Source of the DNA: an uncultured Pelagibacteraceae bacterium
Lineage (GTDB): Bacteria; Pseudomonadota; Alphaproteobacteria; Pelagibacterales; Pelagibacteraceae
Direction of reading: 5' to 3'
NCBI GenBank assembly: GCA_902556855.1
Contig: CACDXJ010000002.1
Location: forward strand, 48,510-112,509
DNA length: 64,000 nt
Each line of letters opens with the position of its first letter. The stretch's first letter is position 1. The notes below the pieces were generated by a model that was not told the DNA's origin, searched no databases, and was given only the letters and a program-made list of their open reading frames with translations. Shown piece after piece: positions 38,910 through 48,624 of this stretch. The translations under genes and the position numbers were made by a program.

Positions 38910-39507
38910 TTTTTTCTCTATCTTTTATTTTTTTTATATAATTTGTTCCCTCCCAAGGACTCTCAAAATCAAAATTTCTATAATTTTGCTCTAGCTTTAC
39001 AGGTTCATGAATAACTTTTTTTTCTTTTTCGCTATATCTGACCTCATTGAAACCAGTTAAAGGAAAATCCTTTCTCAAAGGATGTCCTTTAAAACCATAA
39101 TCGGTTAGTATTCTTCTTAAGTCTGGATGATTTTTAAACTTGATACCGTACATATCAAATACTTCTCTTTCCATCCAGTTTGCAGAGGGAAAAATTTTTG
39201 TTATTGAATTTATAACTTGATCTGACTGAAATTTAATTAATAGTTTTATTCTATTATTATATTCATGGGACAAAAATAGATAAACAAGTTGAAAACGTTT
39301 TTCCTCATCTGGGTAATCAACTCCTGCAATATCGATTAATTGTTTAAACTTTAATTTTTCATTTGATTTAAGAAATTGTATAACTTCAATTAAATCTAAT
39401 TCATTAATTTCAATCAATAGTTCTTGATTTTCAATGACAGATTTTTGAATTTTGCTTGTTAATTCAGAGTTAATCAGTTTTTCAACATTTTTTAAATTCT
39501 CTATCAT
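38893..39507 (-). CDS. nuoC: Complex I subunit NuoC (30-kDa)
   Basis: Peripheral-arm subunit (204 residues) recognised by [24 protein letters not shown] and [10 protein letters not shown]. It is separate from nuoD, not fused as in E. coli. It lies 1 nt after nuoB. Confidence 0.97.
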   Translation of the reverse strand: MIENLKNVEKLINSELTSKIQKSVIENQELLIEINELDLIEVIQFLKSNEKLKFKQLIDIAGVDYPDEEKRFQLVYLFLSHEYNNRIKLLIKFQSDQVINSITKIFPSANWMEREVFDMYGIKFKNHPDLRRILTDYGFKGHPLRKDFPLTGFNEVRYSEKEKKVIHEPVKLEQNYRNFDFESPWEGTNYIKKIKDREKNGKEN

Positions 39508-39508
39508 T

Positions 39509-40045
39509 TTATCTTTCCAGTTTTCCTTCTCTTCTTATTTTTTTCTGTAATTGTAAAATTCCATAAAGAAGCGCTTCTGCAGAAGGGGGACATCCTGGTA
39601 TGTATATATCTACAGGAACAATCTTATCGCATCCTCTCACAACAGAATAAGAGTAATGATAATAACCGCCTCCATTAGCACAGCTTCCCATTGATACTAC
39701 ATATCTTGGTTCTGGCATTTGATCGTAAACTTTTCTTAATGCTGGGGCCATTTTATTTGTAAGCGTGCCAGCAACTATCATTACATCTGATTGTCTAGGT
39801 GAGGCTCGTGGAGCAGCACCAAACCTTTCAAGATCATACCTTGGCATAGAAGTTTGCATCATCTCGACTGCACAACATGCTAGTCCAAAAGTCATCCAGT
39901 GCAAAGATCCAGTTCTTGCCCAGTTGATTAGATTTGCTGACGAGGTTGTTATAAAACCTTTTTTTGCAAAATCCTCTGCCAAATCTTTAAATTCTTCGGG
40001 AATTTGTTTTTTTTTATCTGGGTTAATGTTAAATTTTATTCCCAT
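39509..40045 (-). CDS. nuoB: Complex I subunit NuoB (cluster N2)
   Basis: Holds the terminal 4Fe-4S cluster N2 that reduces quinone. Cysteine ligands are in [16 protein letters not shown] and [12 protein letters not shown] place the start at the ATG at 40045 (178 residues) instead of the longer frame from 40117: the sequence AAGGAG lies 7 nt before it, the overlap with nuoA falls to 10 nt, and the extra N-terminal residues resemble no NuoB. Confidence 0.95.
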   Translation of the reverse strand: MGIKFNINPDKKKQIPEEFKDLAEDFAKKGFITTSSANLINWARTGSLHWMTFGLACCAVEMMQTSMPRYDLERFGAAPRASPRQSDVMIVAGTLTNKMAPALRKVYDQMPEPRYVVSMGSCANGGGYYHYSYSVVRGCDKIVPVDIYIPGCPPSAEALLYGILQLQKKIRREGKLER

Positions 40046-40404
40046 TCTAAGGCTCCTTTTTTCCATTCGTAGATAAATCCGATTGTCAAAATACCTAAGA
40101 AAATCATCATAGACCAAAAACCTAAAGCCCCAAGGCTACCTAGTGATATTGCCCATGGAAATAAAAATGCAATTTCTAAATCAAAAATTATAAATAAAAT
40201 TGCAACCAAATAGAATCTAACATCAAATTCCATTCTAGAGTCATCAAATGCATCAAAACCACATTCATACGCGGATAATTTTTCGGGATCTGGATTTGAA
40301 GGGGAAGCTAAAAAATTAGCAAAAATAAACCCAATACTCAAAAACAATGCAATGAATAGAAATATAATTATAGATAAATATTCTGATAAAAAATTGTAAA
40401 TCAT
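40036..40404 (-). CDS. nuoA: Complex I subunit NuoA
   Basis: Three-helix subunit (122 residues) and first gene of the 14-gene nuo operon. The conserved loop is [43 protein letters not shown]; the cysteine in YECGF and the acidic FDLE are intact. The 164 nt upstream separate it from tRNA-Asp. Confidence 0.97.
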   Translation of the reverse strand: MIYNFLSEYLSIIIFLFIALFLSIGFIFANFLASPSNPDPEKLSAYECGFDAFDDSRMEFDVRFYLVAILFIIFDLEIAFLFPWAISLGSLGALGFWSMMIFLGILTIGFIYEWKKGALEWE

Positions 40405-40568
40405 GTTTTTTTATTAATATCTACCTTAATACCGTAGTTTAAGGATTCTTATATTAATAATGACTTCTTATAACATTTCTGCTCGAAGTGTACAGGACAG
40501 AAAGAAGCATTTTGTTGATTGAATAATGTTGATTTCCAACTTTCTAGATGAAAATCATTATCAACTAA
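40405..40568 (-). promoter_or_regulatory. nuo operon upstream region between tRNA-Asp and nuoA
   Basis: No reading frame of interest. On the minus strand there is a small GTTG/CAAC hairpin soon after tRNA-Asp, an ATGTTATAAGAAG stretch that could hold a -10, and a half-site TGATAATGATTTTC (40549-40562) resembling the conserved half of a Fur box (14 of 19 positions over the whole site). I see no convincing Rho-independent terminator, so tRNA and nuo transcription may be continuous. Confidence 0.3.
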
Positions 40569-40646
40569 TGGCGGGAGTGACGGGACTCGAACCCGCGACC
40601 TCCTGCGTGACAGGCAGGCGCTCTAACCAAGCTGAGCTACACCCCC
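40569..40646 (-). tRNA. tRNA-Asp(GTC)
   Basis: Cloverleaf readable by eye: acceptor GGGGGTG paired with CACTCCC (one G-T), anticodon stem CCTGC/GCAGG around loop CTGTCAC with anticodon GTC, T arm with GGTTCGAGTCC, and an encoded CCA. Length is 78 nt. It follows tRNA-Val by only 7 nt, so both are likely one transcript. Confidence 0.96.
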
Positions 40647-40653
40647 TATTTAA

Positions 40654-40729
40654 TGGTGGGCGGTAAAGGACTCGAACCTATGACCCTCTCGGTGTAAACG
40701 AGATGCTCTACCAACTGAGCTAACCGCCC
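40654..40729 (-). tRNA. tRNA-Val(TAC)
   Basis: Acceptor GGGCGGT pairs with ACCGCCC, the anticodon stem TCTCG/CGAGA encloses loop TTTACAC with anticodon TAC, the T loop is GGTTCGAGTCC and CCA is encoded. Length 76 nt. It is the upstream member of the Val-Asp pair. Confidence 0.96.
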
Positions 40730-40746
40730 TGATTAAATAAAATCGA

Positions 40747-40775
40747 GATATACAATAAAAACTTTATAAAGTAAA
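40747..40775 (-). promoter_or_regulatory. Candidate sigma-70-type promoter for tRNA-Val-tRNA-Asp
   Basis: On the minus strand TTTACT and TATATC are separated by exactly 17 nt, each matching 4 of 6 consensus bases, with the tRNA 5' end 18 nt beyond the -10. In such AT-rich DNA this is suggestive only. Confidence 0.35.
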
Positions 40776-40829
40776 AAAGTATTTAAATTTTAGTGTAATT
40801 TATATAAATAGCAGTATTATTGAAATATT

Positions 40830-41363
40830 ATGATTATAACTTGTAATTGTGGTGAAAAAAAATTTACACTACCTGATAACTCGATTCCAGCATCTGGTAG
40901 ATTGGTACAATGCGGTTTTTGTGGTTTAAAATGGAAACAATTTCCTGTAGGTGAAGTTACAAAACCTCAATCAACATCTCGCCCACAAAAAGTAGCTTCG
41001 AAACCTGAGCCGGTACAACAAAAAATACAAAAACCTAAAAAAGTAAAAAAAACTACTCCGAAAAAAACAAGAGAAATCAGTTTGTACTCACCAGAATATC
41101 TAGCAAAAAAACATGGTATCAATATCAATGATGTAGAGCCTGAAAAAAAAATTAGTAAACAGGAAAAAGGGGAAATTTCTTTTGGATTTTATAATTCACT
41201 AATTGTATTTATTTTTTTTGTTATAGCTTTGTCACGTATTTTATATTTTTCTAAAGGATTTATAATCTCAAAAATACCTGCTTCTGAATATTATTTAAAT
41301 TATTTTTTTGAAAGTGTAAGAAATATATTTGAAATTTGGAAAAACCTAATAACTAATTATTGA
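40830..41363 (+). CDS. Zinc-ribbon (MJ0042-type) single-pass membrane protein
   Basis: 177 residues in three parts. The N-terminal zinc ribbon has paired cysteines C5/C7 and C28/C31 in the MJ0042 finger pattern with a following KWKQFP. Then comes a Lys/Pro-rich linker (about 45-90), and a transmembrane helix (about 126-145) near the C-terminus. Proteins with this layout are common in alphaproteobacteria beside division or tRNA genes, but their function is not established. It diverges from tRNA-Val and its end overlaps the convergent sugar enzyme by 11 nt. Confidence 0.8.
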   Translation: MIITCNCGEKKFTLPDNSIPASGRLVQCGFCGLKWKQFPVGEVTKPQSTSRPQKVASKPEPVQQKIQKPKKVKKTTPKKTREISLYSPEYLAKKHGININDVEPEKKISKQEKGEISFGFYNSLIVFIFFVIALSRILYFSKGFIISKIPASEYYLNYFFESVRNIFEIWKNLITNY

Positions 41364-43908
41364 TCTCTAAATCTTTAATATTTATAAAGTTTTCTGAAAG
41401 TTCAGAATTATTTTTAACAATATCCTTATAAAAATTCCAAGCTAAAACAATTAAAGTATTTTTTTTATTCTTAATTTGAGATTTATTTTTTATGGGAATA
41501 TTTACTCCAGGAACAAATTTATTATGTTTTAGTTTGTTATCCTCAACTATAAAATCTATTTCTTTTGAAATTCCGAAAAAATTTAAAGCTGTAGTTGCCT
41601 TTGCTGGAGCACCATAACCTACTATTACTTCATTTTCATTTTTAATTTTTTTTAGATTTTTTCTTACGTTTTCTCTTATTTTATAAATTCTTTCACCAAA
41701 TTTTTTATATGTTTCAAATTTTTTAATGCCAAATTTTTCTTCCTCTTTCAGCATTAGATTTACACTCTTTTCAATCTTAGTTTTTTTGTCTTTCTTTATA
41801 TAAACTCTAATCGAGCCACCATGAGTATCGACTTTTTCTGATCTAAATATCGTACTGTCAAATTTTTTAAAAAAATTAATAAGTGAAGTAAGTGACCAGT
41901 AGTTATAGTGTTCGTGGTAAATGTTATCAAAAGTAAGATCTTTTAATGTGTTCATTAGGTATTGAACTTCAATTATAATTGTTCCTTTTTTACTTAACAA
42001 TCTAAACATACACTCAGCCATTTCCTGTAATTTGTCGGAGTGAGCAAAAACATTTGAAGCTAAAATTAAATCTGCTCCCTTCTTTACTTTTTTTAAATTT
42101 TTTTTATCTAAGAAACCATTGAAAGTTTTAATTTTATTTTTATTTGCTAATCTTGCTAAATTTTTCGCTGGTTCAATTCCAAGAATCTTTTTAAACCCTT
42201 GATCTAAGAAAGGTTTTAAAGCTACACCGTCATTGCTACCAACATCAATAATATATGATTTTTTTTTATTTAGTCTTAAATCCTTGATATATTTTTTTGA
42301 TGCTTGTACAAAATGATTTCTAAATACACTCGAAGTTGAAGATGTATAAAGGTAATTTGAAAACATTTTTTTTGGATCAACTGCAACAGATAATTGACAG
42401 TTGAAGCATTTTTCACAAAAATTTACTTCGAGAGGATAAAGTTCGCATTTATCGGTTTTCTTTTTTAAAAGATTATTTGCTAGAGGCTGATAGCCCAGAG
42501 AAACTACTCTTTTTAAATCAGTATTCCCACATGATCTGCAATCAAATTTATAGCAACTTAATAATAAATCTTTCTCTTTTTCATCAACAAAAATATGTTT
42601 TATAGTGTGAGTAATTCCATAATTATCGTGATCTCTTTCTCCTCTTACTAAATTTAAAAAAGTTGTATCTTGAGAGAAAACCATTGCGTGAGCTACATTT
42701 GGTTTTATAACTGAGAGTTCTCCAGCATTAACTACTTGAGTTATTTTCGGTGAATTAGGATTTATAATATCCTGAAAAACTTCAATTATTTGTCCTTTGG
42801 TAAATAAACATTTCTGCTCTTGTTGCGGGTGATAATGATTTGCTCTTACAGTCCCTCTTTTTGAGTCAATTAAGCCTATCAGATTAATTGGTTCTGTCAG
42901 TTCATGATTGCTAATTGTCCCTCTCTTATCAAAGTATAAATTTTCTCCATGCTTTACGTACTCCAAATCTTTTTTAATTGTTTGTTTAGACCATTTTTGT
43001 ATCATCTCTTTAATACTATGATCTAAATCGTATAAAAATTTAAAGTCAGTATTTAGTAATTTTTTGTTAGATAAAGAAAATCCAAGATTGGGAATTTCAT
43101 CGTTTGTTTCTCTTAATTCAATTTTTGGGTTATGCTTTTTGCATATTTCGGCAACTTCTTTAACAGTTAATGTATCTTTGGTAAGATTAAATATTTCTGA
43201 AGAGTATTCATTTTTTTCCTCCATGAATTTAAAACACCTTGCAACATCCATTAAAGGTACCAAACTCTTTATCTGTCTACCGGCTGCAAAAAGTTTTAAA
43301 GTTCCATTTTGTGAAGCAATTTTTGAAAATAGGTTTGGCATGATATCAATTCTCATTGAGTCTGTAGAAAAACCATAAACTGATCCTAATCTTAAAATTA
43401 TATAGTTTTTACCAGAGTCTTTTAATTGTTTTTCATTTATCGCTTTAGATGAAGAATAAGATAAAACAGGTTTAGTTTCCTCTTCTTCCATTATATCTTT
43501 TTTAACTTTATCTATTCCTTCATAAACAACATGCGTTGAAGGAAAAATAATTTTACAATTGTCGCTAATTACGTCCAATATATTTTGTGTGCCTTGTACA
43601 GCAACATTTTTAATTTTTTCATCTTGAACATTTGAAGACTCACTTTTTGTCCTTGGAACCTCTGTCACTCCAGCTAAGTGGTGAACTACATCAGCGTCTC
43701 TAAAGTGTTTATTAATTAGATTTTTATCAAGGATATCACCATTAATAAAATCCATGTTCCAATTTCTAATTTGGTTTACTCTCTCCGAAATAAACCTATT
43801 ATCAATAACGGTAATATTATGATGCCAACTCAACCCTGAGTAAAGCTTGCAAAGCTCAGTTCCGATATAACCCAAGCCACCTGTGATAATTATTTTTTTT
43901 TGTTTCAT
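41353..43908 (-). CDS. Three-module nucleotide-sugar enzyme: SDR + cupin + C-methyltransferase
   Basis: An 851-residue fusion. Residues 1-305 form an extended SDR epimerase/reductase with GGLGYIG (10-16) and the YxxxK pair Y151/K155. Residues 325-440 are a small cupin with NHYH (H358, H360) and PNVAHAM (H407), like the cupins of CapF or sugar 3,4-ketoisomerases. Residues 455-851 form a C-methyltransferase: zinc-binding CRSC and CEKC (C457, C460, C498, C501), SAM loop DVGSNDG (555-561), YHEHYNYWS (664-672) and the C-terminal GYGAPAKATT (764-773). It probably modifies an NDP-sugar for a surface glycan; the exact product is unknown. SDR-cupin fusions are known (CapF); the third module is unusual. 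Confidence 0.85.
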   Translation of the reverse strand: MKQKKIIITGGLGYIGTELCKLYSGLSWHHNITVIDNRFISERVNQIRNWNMDFINGDILDKNLINKHFRDADVVHHLAGVTEVPRTKSESSNVQDEKIKNVAVQGTQNILDVISDNCKIIFPSTHVVYEGIDKVKKDIMEEEETKPVLSYSSSKAINEKQLKDSGKNYIILRLGSVYGFSTDSMRIDIMPNLFSKIASQNGTLKLFAAGRQIKSLVPLMDVARCFKFMEEKNEYSSEIFNLTKDTLTVKEVAEICKKHNPKIELRETNDEIPNLGFSLSNKKLLNTDFKFLYDLDHSIKEMIQKWSKQTIKKDLEYVKHGENLYFDKRGTISNHELTEPINLIGLIDSKRGTVRANHYHPQQEQKCLFTKGQIIEVFQDIINPNSPKITQVVNAGELSVIKPNVAHAMVFSQDTTFLNLVRGERDHDNYGITHTIKHIFVDEKEKDLLLSCYKFDCRSCGNTDLKRVVSLGYQPLANNLLKKKTDKCELYPLEVNFCEKCFNCQLSVAVDPKKMFSNYLYTSSTSSVFRNHFVQASKKYIKDLRLNKKKSYIIDVGSNDGVALKPFLDQGFKKILGIEPAKNLARLANKNKIKTFNGFLDKKNLKKVKKGADLILASNVFAHSDKLQEMAECMFRLLSKKGTIIIEVQYLMNTLKDLTFDNIYHEHYNYWSLTSLINFFKKFDSTIFRSEKVDTHGGSIRVYIKKDKKTKIEKSVNLMLKEEEKFGIKKFETYKKFGERIYKIRENVRKNLKKIKNENEVIVGYGAPAKATTALNFFGISKEIDFIVEDNKLKHNKFVPGVNIPIKNKSQIKNKKNTLIVLAWNFYKDIVKNNSELSENFINIKDLEINN

Positions 43909-43963
43909 CTAATTTTTTTTATTCATGTTTACTTATATTATATTTTATTATAACTCAATTATC

Positions 43964-44854
43964 ATGAATATTTATGACTGCTTTATGTATTTTGACGAAG
44001 ATCTATTATTAGATATAAGGTTAAATACATTAAACAAATTTGTAAATAAATTTGTTATTACAGAAGCCACATATACCCATAATGGTTCCAGAAAGAAATT
44101 AAACTTCGATATTAACAAATTTAGAAAATTTAAAGATAAAATCATCTATTTAGTCGTTGATAAGCAACCCTCTAATATTTTAAATCTAGTAGAAGGTGAA
44201 ACAAAAGATAAGATGGGTGAAAAGTTAATTTTAAATGGGATGGCCAGGGATTATTTTCAAAGAGAAAACCTTAGCAGAGGTTTAAATGGTGCTAATCAAA
44301 ATGATTTAATAATTGTAAGCGATTTAGACGAAATTCCGAATTTGAATTTTTTAAATTTTGATAAGATAAAAAATAAGATTGTAATTTTTCAACAAAAAAT
44401 GTTTTATTATAAATTAAATTTGTTCTATAAAGATTTTATATGGGCTGGATCAAAAGCTGTTAAATTTAAAAATTTTAAATCACCTCAATGGTTACGAAAT
44501 ATAAAATCTAAAAAGTATCCAGCTTGGCGAATAGATACCTTTTTTTCTAATAAGAAATATTCAAACCTGTATATAATTGATAATGGTGGTTGGCACTTTA
44601 CTTGTATAAGAACACCTGAGGATTTAGAAAAAAAACTTTTAAATTTTGCCCACCATTATGAATTTGAGGAAAGTGGTTTAAATATTCAAGATATAAAGAA
44701 GCTTATTTTTGAAAAGAGAGTAATGTATGATCATAATATAGATCAGAAAGGTTATAAGTGGTCAGGAAAATCTATTTTGAAAAAATGCGACATTAATCAA
44801 TTACCAGATTACATTTTTAACAATAGAGAAAAATTTAAAGTATGGTTGGATTAA
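43964..44854 (+). CDS. GT17-like glycosyltransferase
   Basis: Resembles the glycosyltransferase family 17 (beta-1,4-mannosyl-glycoprotein GlcNAc-transferase type) found in many marine bacteria and viruses. With the start at 43964 (296 residues) the protein begins MNIYDCFMYFDED, the family's usual start; a frame from 43925 would add 13 hydrophobic residues with no family match. Conserved features are ITEA (32-35), the donor-site VSDLDEIP (118-125) and GGWHFTC (208-214). It diverges from the three-module sugar enzyme by 55 nt and ends 2 nt from the convergent lon stop. Confidence 0.82.
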   Translation: MNIYDCFMYFDEDLLLDIRLNTLNKFVNKFVITEATYTHNGSRKKLNFDINKFRKFKDKIIYLVVDKQPSNILNLVEGETKDKMGEKLILNGMARDYFQRENLSRGLNGANQNDLIIVSDLDEIPNLNFLNFDKIKNKIVIFQQKMFYYKLNLFYKDFIWAGSKAVKFKNFKSPQWLRNIKSKKYPAWRIDTFFSNKKYSNLYIIDNGGWHFTCIRTPEDLEKKLLNFAHHYEFEESGLNIQDIKKLIFEKRVMYDHNIDQKGYKWSGKSILKKCDINQLPDYIFNNREKFKVWLD

Positions 44855-44856
44855 TT

Positions 44857-47241
44857 TTAATGGGTACTTAATTCTTCTTTGCTTTTTTCCTTTTTTGAAA
44901 TTTGATCAACATCAACCCATTCAACTCGTTTAAGTGGTTTTGTTAAGGCAACTTTTAAAACCTCGTCAACATTTTTAACCGTAATGATTTCCATGTTGTC
45001 AATTATCGTTTTAGGTACTTCAATAAGGTCTTTTTTATTCTCCAGAGGTATTAAGACTTTTTTTATACCTGCCCTATGTGCAGCTAAAAGTTTTTCTTTT
45101 AATCCCCCAATTGGTAAGACTAACCCTCTCAAAGTTATTTCTCCTGTCATCGCTACATCTTTATTCACTGGAATTTCTGTTATCGCAGAAATAATAGACG
45201 TTACCATTCCCACTCCTGCTGATGGACCGTCTTTCGGAGTAGCTCCTTCAGGAACATGAATATGAAAATCTTTTTTATCAAATATAGGAGGAATAATTCC
45301 ATATTCTAAACTTTTTGACCTAATATAAGATTTTGCAGCTTTTACAGACTCTTGCATGACATCACCTAATTTTCCTGTGATTTGCATTTTACCTTTTCCT
45401 GGCATTACTGCTGTTTCTATTTTTAGTATCTCTCCACCAACTTCTGTCCAGGCTAGTCCAGTAACAACTCCTACTCTATTTTCTTCCTCAATCTCTCCGT
45501 AATTAAATTTAGGAACCCCTAATAAATTTTTAAGATCTTTTTCGTTTATAGGATTATTTACTTTTTCATTATTATCAATTTTTTTTACAATTTTTCTTGC
45601 AACCTTAGAAATTTCCCTCTCTAGATTTCTAACACCTGACTCTCTGGTGTAATATCTTATTATTTTTCTATTTATATCTTCGTCTATTGACCATTCATCT
45701 TTTTTTAAACCGTTGTATTTGCTTTGATTTGGTATTAAATATTTTTGAGATATATTTACTTTTTCGTCCTCAGTGTATCCTGACAACCTAATTACTTCCA
45801 TTCTGTCTAATAATGGAGGTAAAATATTTAATGTGTTAGCTGTAGTAACAAACATCACGTCAGATAAATCGTAGTCTACTTCTAAATAATGATCATTAAA
45901 TTCTTTATTTTGTTCAGGGTCTAATGCTTCTAGTAAAGCGGAGGATGGGTCTCCTCTGTAATCATTTCCAACTTTATCAATCTCATCTAGTAAGAATAGA
46001 GGATTTTTGGTTCCTGCCTTTTTCATCATTTGTATTATTTTTCCTGGTAGCGAGCCTATATATGTTCTTCTATGCCCTCTGATTTCAGCCTCATCTCTAA
46101 TTCCTCCTAAAGAAATCCTAATAAACTTTCTATTTGTTGCTTTTGCAATTGATTTTCCTAATGAGGTTTTTCCAACTCCCGGCGGACCAACAAGGCAAAG
46201 AATTGGTCCCTTCATTTTTTGGATTCTTTTTTGCACAGCTAAAAACTCTATAATCCTCTCTTTGACTTTTTCTAACCCATAATGATCTTCATCTAATATT
46301 TTTTGGGCATTGACTAAATCAGTGTTTATCTTAGATTTGGTTGACCATGGTAATTCGGTCATCCAATCTAAATAATTTCTTACCACAGTTGCCTCTGCAG
46401 ACATTGGGCTCATCGATTTTAATTTTTTTAATTCTGACAAACATTTTTCTTTAGCCTCTTTGGGCATTTTCGCGTCATTAATTGCTTTTGATAGCGAAGT
46501 CAGTTCGTCTTTTCCTTCATCGATTTCTCCAAGTTCTTTTTGAATAGCTTTTAATTGTTCATTTAAATAGTATTCTCTTTGTGTTTTTTCCATTTGATTT
46601 TTTACTCTTCCACGTATTTTTTTCTCAACAGATAAAACGCTAGTTTCTTTTTCAATTAGTGAATTAATTTTTTCCAATCTTTTTCTTACATCTAAAATTT
46701 CTAAAATTTCTTGTTTTTCAAAAATTTGTATATTTAGATTAGAAGAAATATTGTTAGATATTTGAATTGGGTCTTTTAAGTTTTTTAGATTGTTTAAACT
46801 TTCATTAATCTCTTTTTTACTTAGTACTTGTAATCTTTCAAATTTCTTAACAATACCAGTTGCAAATTGCTCTAAATCTTTAGTAATATTTTCATCCTCA
46901 GCAACACGAACTTCACAATTGAGATAATTATTTGTATCTGCCGTGTATTTTAATATTCTTACTCTTTTTTCTCCCTCGACTAAAACTTTTACAGTTCCAT
47001 CAGGTAATTTTAGTAATTGTAAAATTTTACTAAGACATCCATATTGATATAAATCTTTGCTGCTAGGGTCATCTACCTCTGAATTTTTTTGAGTAACCAA
47101 TACAATAGACTTTTCGGATTTCATTGCCTCTTGAAGAGCTTTTATAGATTTTTCTCTTCCTACAAATAAAGGAACAACCATTGATGGGAATATTACTATA
47201 TCTCTAAGAGGTAATAGAGGTTTGATATATGATGCTTTCAT
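44857..47241 (-). CDS. lon: ATP-dependent protease Lon
   Basis: Cytoplasmic AAA+ serine protease for damaged and regulatory proteins. In 794 residues it has the LON N-domain, Walker A GPPGVGKTS, Walker B LFLLDEIDK, and the Ser-Lys dyad in PKDGPSAG and GGLKEKLLAA. It closes the tig-clpP-clpX-lon run, 50 nt after clpX. I see no extra signal or domain. Confidence 0.97.
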   Translation of the reverse strand: MKASYIKPLLPLRDIVIFPSMVVPLFVGREKSIKALQEAMKSEKSIVLVTQKNSEVDDPSSKDLYQYGCLSKILQLLKLPDGTVKVLVEGEKRVRILKYTADTNNYLNCEVRVAEDENITKDLEQFATGIVKKFERLQVLSKKEINESLNNLKNLKDPIQISNNISSNLNIQIFEKQEILEILDVRKRLEKINSLIEKETSVLSVEKKIRGRVKNQMEKTQREYYLNEQLKAIQKELGEIDEGKDELTSLSKAINDAKMPKEAKEKCLSELKKLKSMSPMSAEATVVRNYLDWMTELPWSTKSKINTDLVNAQKILDEDHYGLEKVKERIIEFLAVQKRIQKMKGPILCLVGPPGVGKTSLGKSIAKATNRKFIRISLGGIRDEAEIRGHRRTYIGSLPGKIIQMMKKAGTKNPLFLLDEIDKVGNDYRGDPSSALLEALDPEQNKEFNDHYLEVDYDLSDVMFVTTANTLNILPPLLDRMEVIRLSGYTEDEKVNISQKYLIPNQSKYNGLKKDEWSIDEDINRKIIRYYTRESGVRNLEREISKVARKIVKKIDNNEKVNNPINEKDLKNLLGVPKFNYGEIEEENRVGVVTGLAWTEVGGEILKIETAVMPGKGKMQITGKLGDVMQESVKAAKSYIRSKSLEYGIIPPIFDKKDFHIHVPEGATPKDGPSAGVGMVTSIISAITEIPVNKDVAMTGEITLRGLVLPIGGLKEKLLAAHRAGIKKVLIPLENKKDLIEVPKTIIDNMEIITVKNVDEVLKVALTKPLKRVEWVDVDQISKKEKSKEELSTH

Positions 47242-47291
47242 AGAATATTAATATGGCAATTAATACGGTAATTTCAAGGAACAAATTAACT

Positions 47292-48545
47292 TTAAGCAAC
47301 AGATGTTGATGTTTTTTTACCATAAGTAACGATTGGTTCTGTATTTCCAGATACAGATGAGCTATCTACCGTTACTTTGATTACATTTTCCATATCAGGC
47401 AATTCAAACATAGTTTTTAACAAAATGTTTTCTAATATAGACCTTAATCCTCTTGCTCCAGTTTTTTTTGAGATCGCTTTTTTTGCTATTTCTTTGATTG
47501 CCTCATCTTTAAATTCTAACTCAACATCCTCGAACTCAAATAGTCTTTTGTATTGTTTGATTAAAGAATTTTTTGGCTCAGTTAAAATTTTAACTAAGGA
47601 TTTTTCATCAAGATCATCTAATGTTGCTATTATCGGCATTCTTCCGATGAATTCTGGAATTAGTCCATATTTTATTAAATCTTCAGGTTCAAGAAGTTTC
47701 ATTGTTTCAGATAAAGGTTGCTCTTTGTAGTTTTTTACCTTAGCACCAAATCCAATAGCGCTACCTTTTCCTCTACTATCAATAAGTTTATCCAGACCAG
47801 CAAAGGCACCACCACAAATAAATAAAATATTAGTAGTGTTCACTTGTAAAAATTCTTGTTGAGGATGTTTTCTTCCTCCTTGAGGAGGGACACTTGCAAT
47901 GGTTCCTTCCATTATCTTTAATAAAGCTTGTTGTACTCCTTCACCAGAAACATCTCTAGTGATTGAAGGGTTTTCTGATTTTCTGCTAATTTTATCCACC
48001 TCATCAATATACACAATTCCTCTTTGAGCTTTTTCAACATTGTAATCTGCTGCTTGCAGCAATTTTAAAATTATGTTTTCAACATCTTCACCAACATATC
48101 CTGCCTCTGTAAGTGTAGTGGCATCTGCCATTGTAAATGGTACATCTAGAATTCTAGCCAGAGTTTGCGCCAATAAAGTTTTACCACAACCTGTAGGGCC
48201 TACTAATAAGATATTTGATTTTGACAATTCAATATCTTTGTTATTCTTTGTTTCGTGATTTAATCTTTTATAATGATTATGTACAGCTACTGAGAGTATT
48301 TCTTTTGCAAATTTTTGACCAATAACATACTCATCCAAAACATTGCAGATTTCTTTTGGAGAAGGAACACCGTCTTGATGTTTAACTAAAGAAGATTTGT
48401 TTTCTTCCTTAATAATATCCATACATAGCTCAACACACTCATCACAAATAAAAACTGTTGGGCCTGCTATAAGTTTTCTTACCTCATGCTGGCTTTTGCC
48501 ACAAAATGAGCAGTAAAGAATATTTTTATTATTTTTTTCTGACAT
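47292..48545 (-). CDS. clpX: ClpX unfoldase subunit of ClpXP
   Basis: AAA+ unfoldase feeding ClpP. The N-terminal zinc-binding domain has C12, C15, C34 and C37; Walker A is GPTGCGKT, Walker [10 protein letters not shown], sensor II in RGLRS, and the ClpP-docking IGF loop is visible as IGFGA. 417 residues is normal length. It is 79 nt after clpP, and that spacer contains no gene. Confidence 0.97.
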   Translation of the reverse strand: MSEKNNKNILYCSFCGKSQHEVRKLIAGPTVFICDECVELCMDIIKEENKSSLVKHQDGVPSPKEICNVLDEYVIGQKFAKEILSVAVHNHYKRLNHETKNNKDIELSKSNILLVGPTGCGKTLLAQTLARILDVPFTMADATTLTEAGYVGEDVENIILKLLQAADYNVEKAQRGIVYIDEVDKISRKSENPSITRDVSGEGVQQALLKIMEGTIASVPPQGGRKHPQQEFLQVNTTNILFICGGAFAGLDKLIDSRGKGSAIGFGAKVKNYKEQPLSETMKLLEPEDLIKYGLIPEFIGRMPIIATLDDLDEKSLVKILTEPKNSLIKQYKRLFEFEDVELEFKDEAIKEIAKKAISKKTGARGLRSILENILLKTMFELPDMENVIKVTVDSSSVSGNTEPIVTYGKKTSTSVA

Positions 48546-48624
48546 AACGAATCAATATAACTAATATAAATCCCTAAAATACTCTTATCAAGTTCAAGTT
48601 GTGTGAAGCTCTATATATTGTGAT

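Noticed and set aside
40046..40117. Longer NuoB start at 40117
   Set aside because: It lies within nuoA and lacks a ribosome site, whereas the ATG at 40045 has AAGGAG at good spacing.
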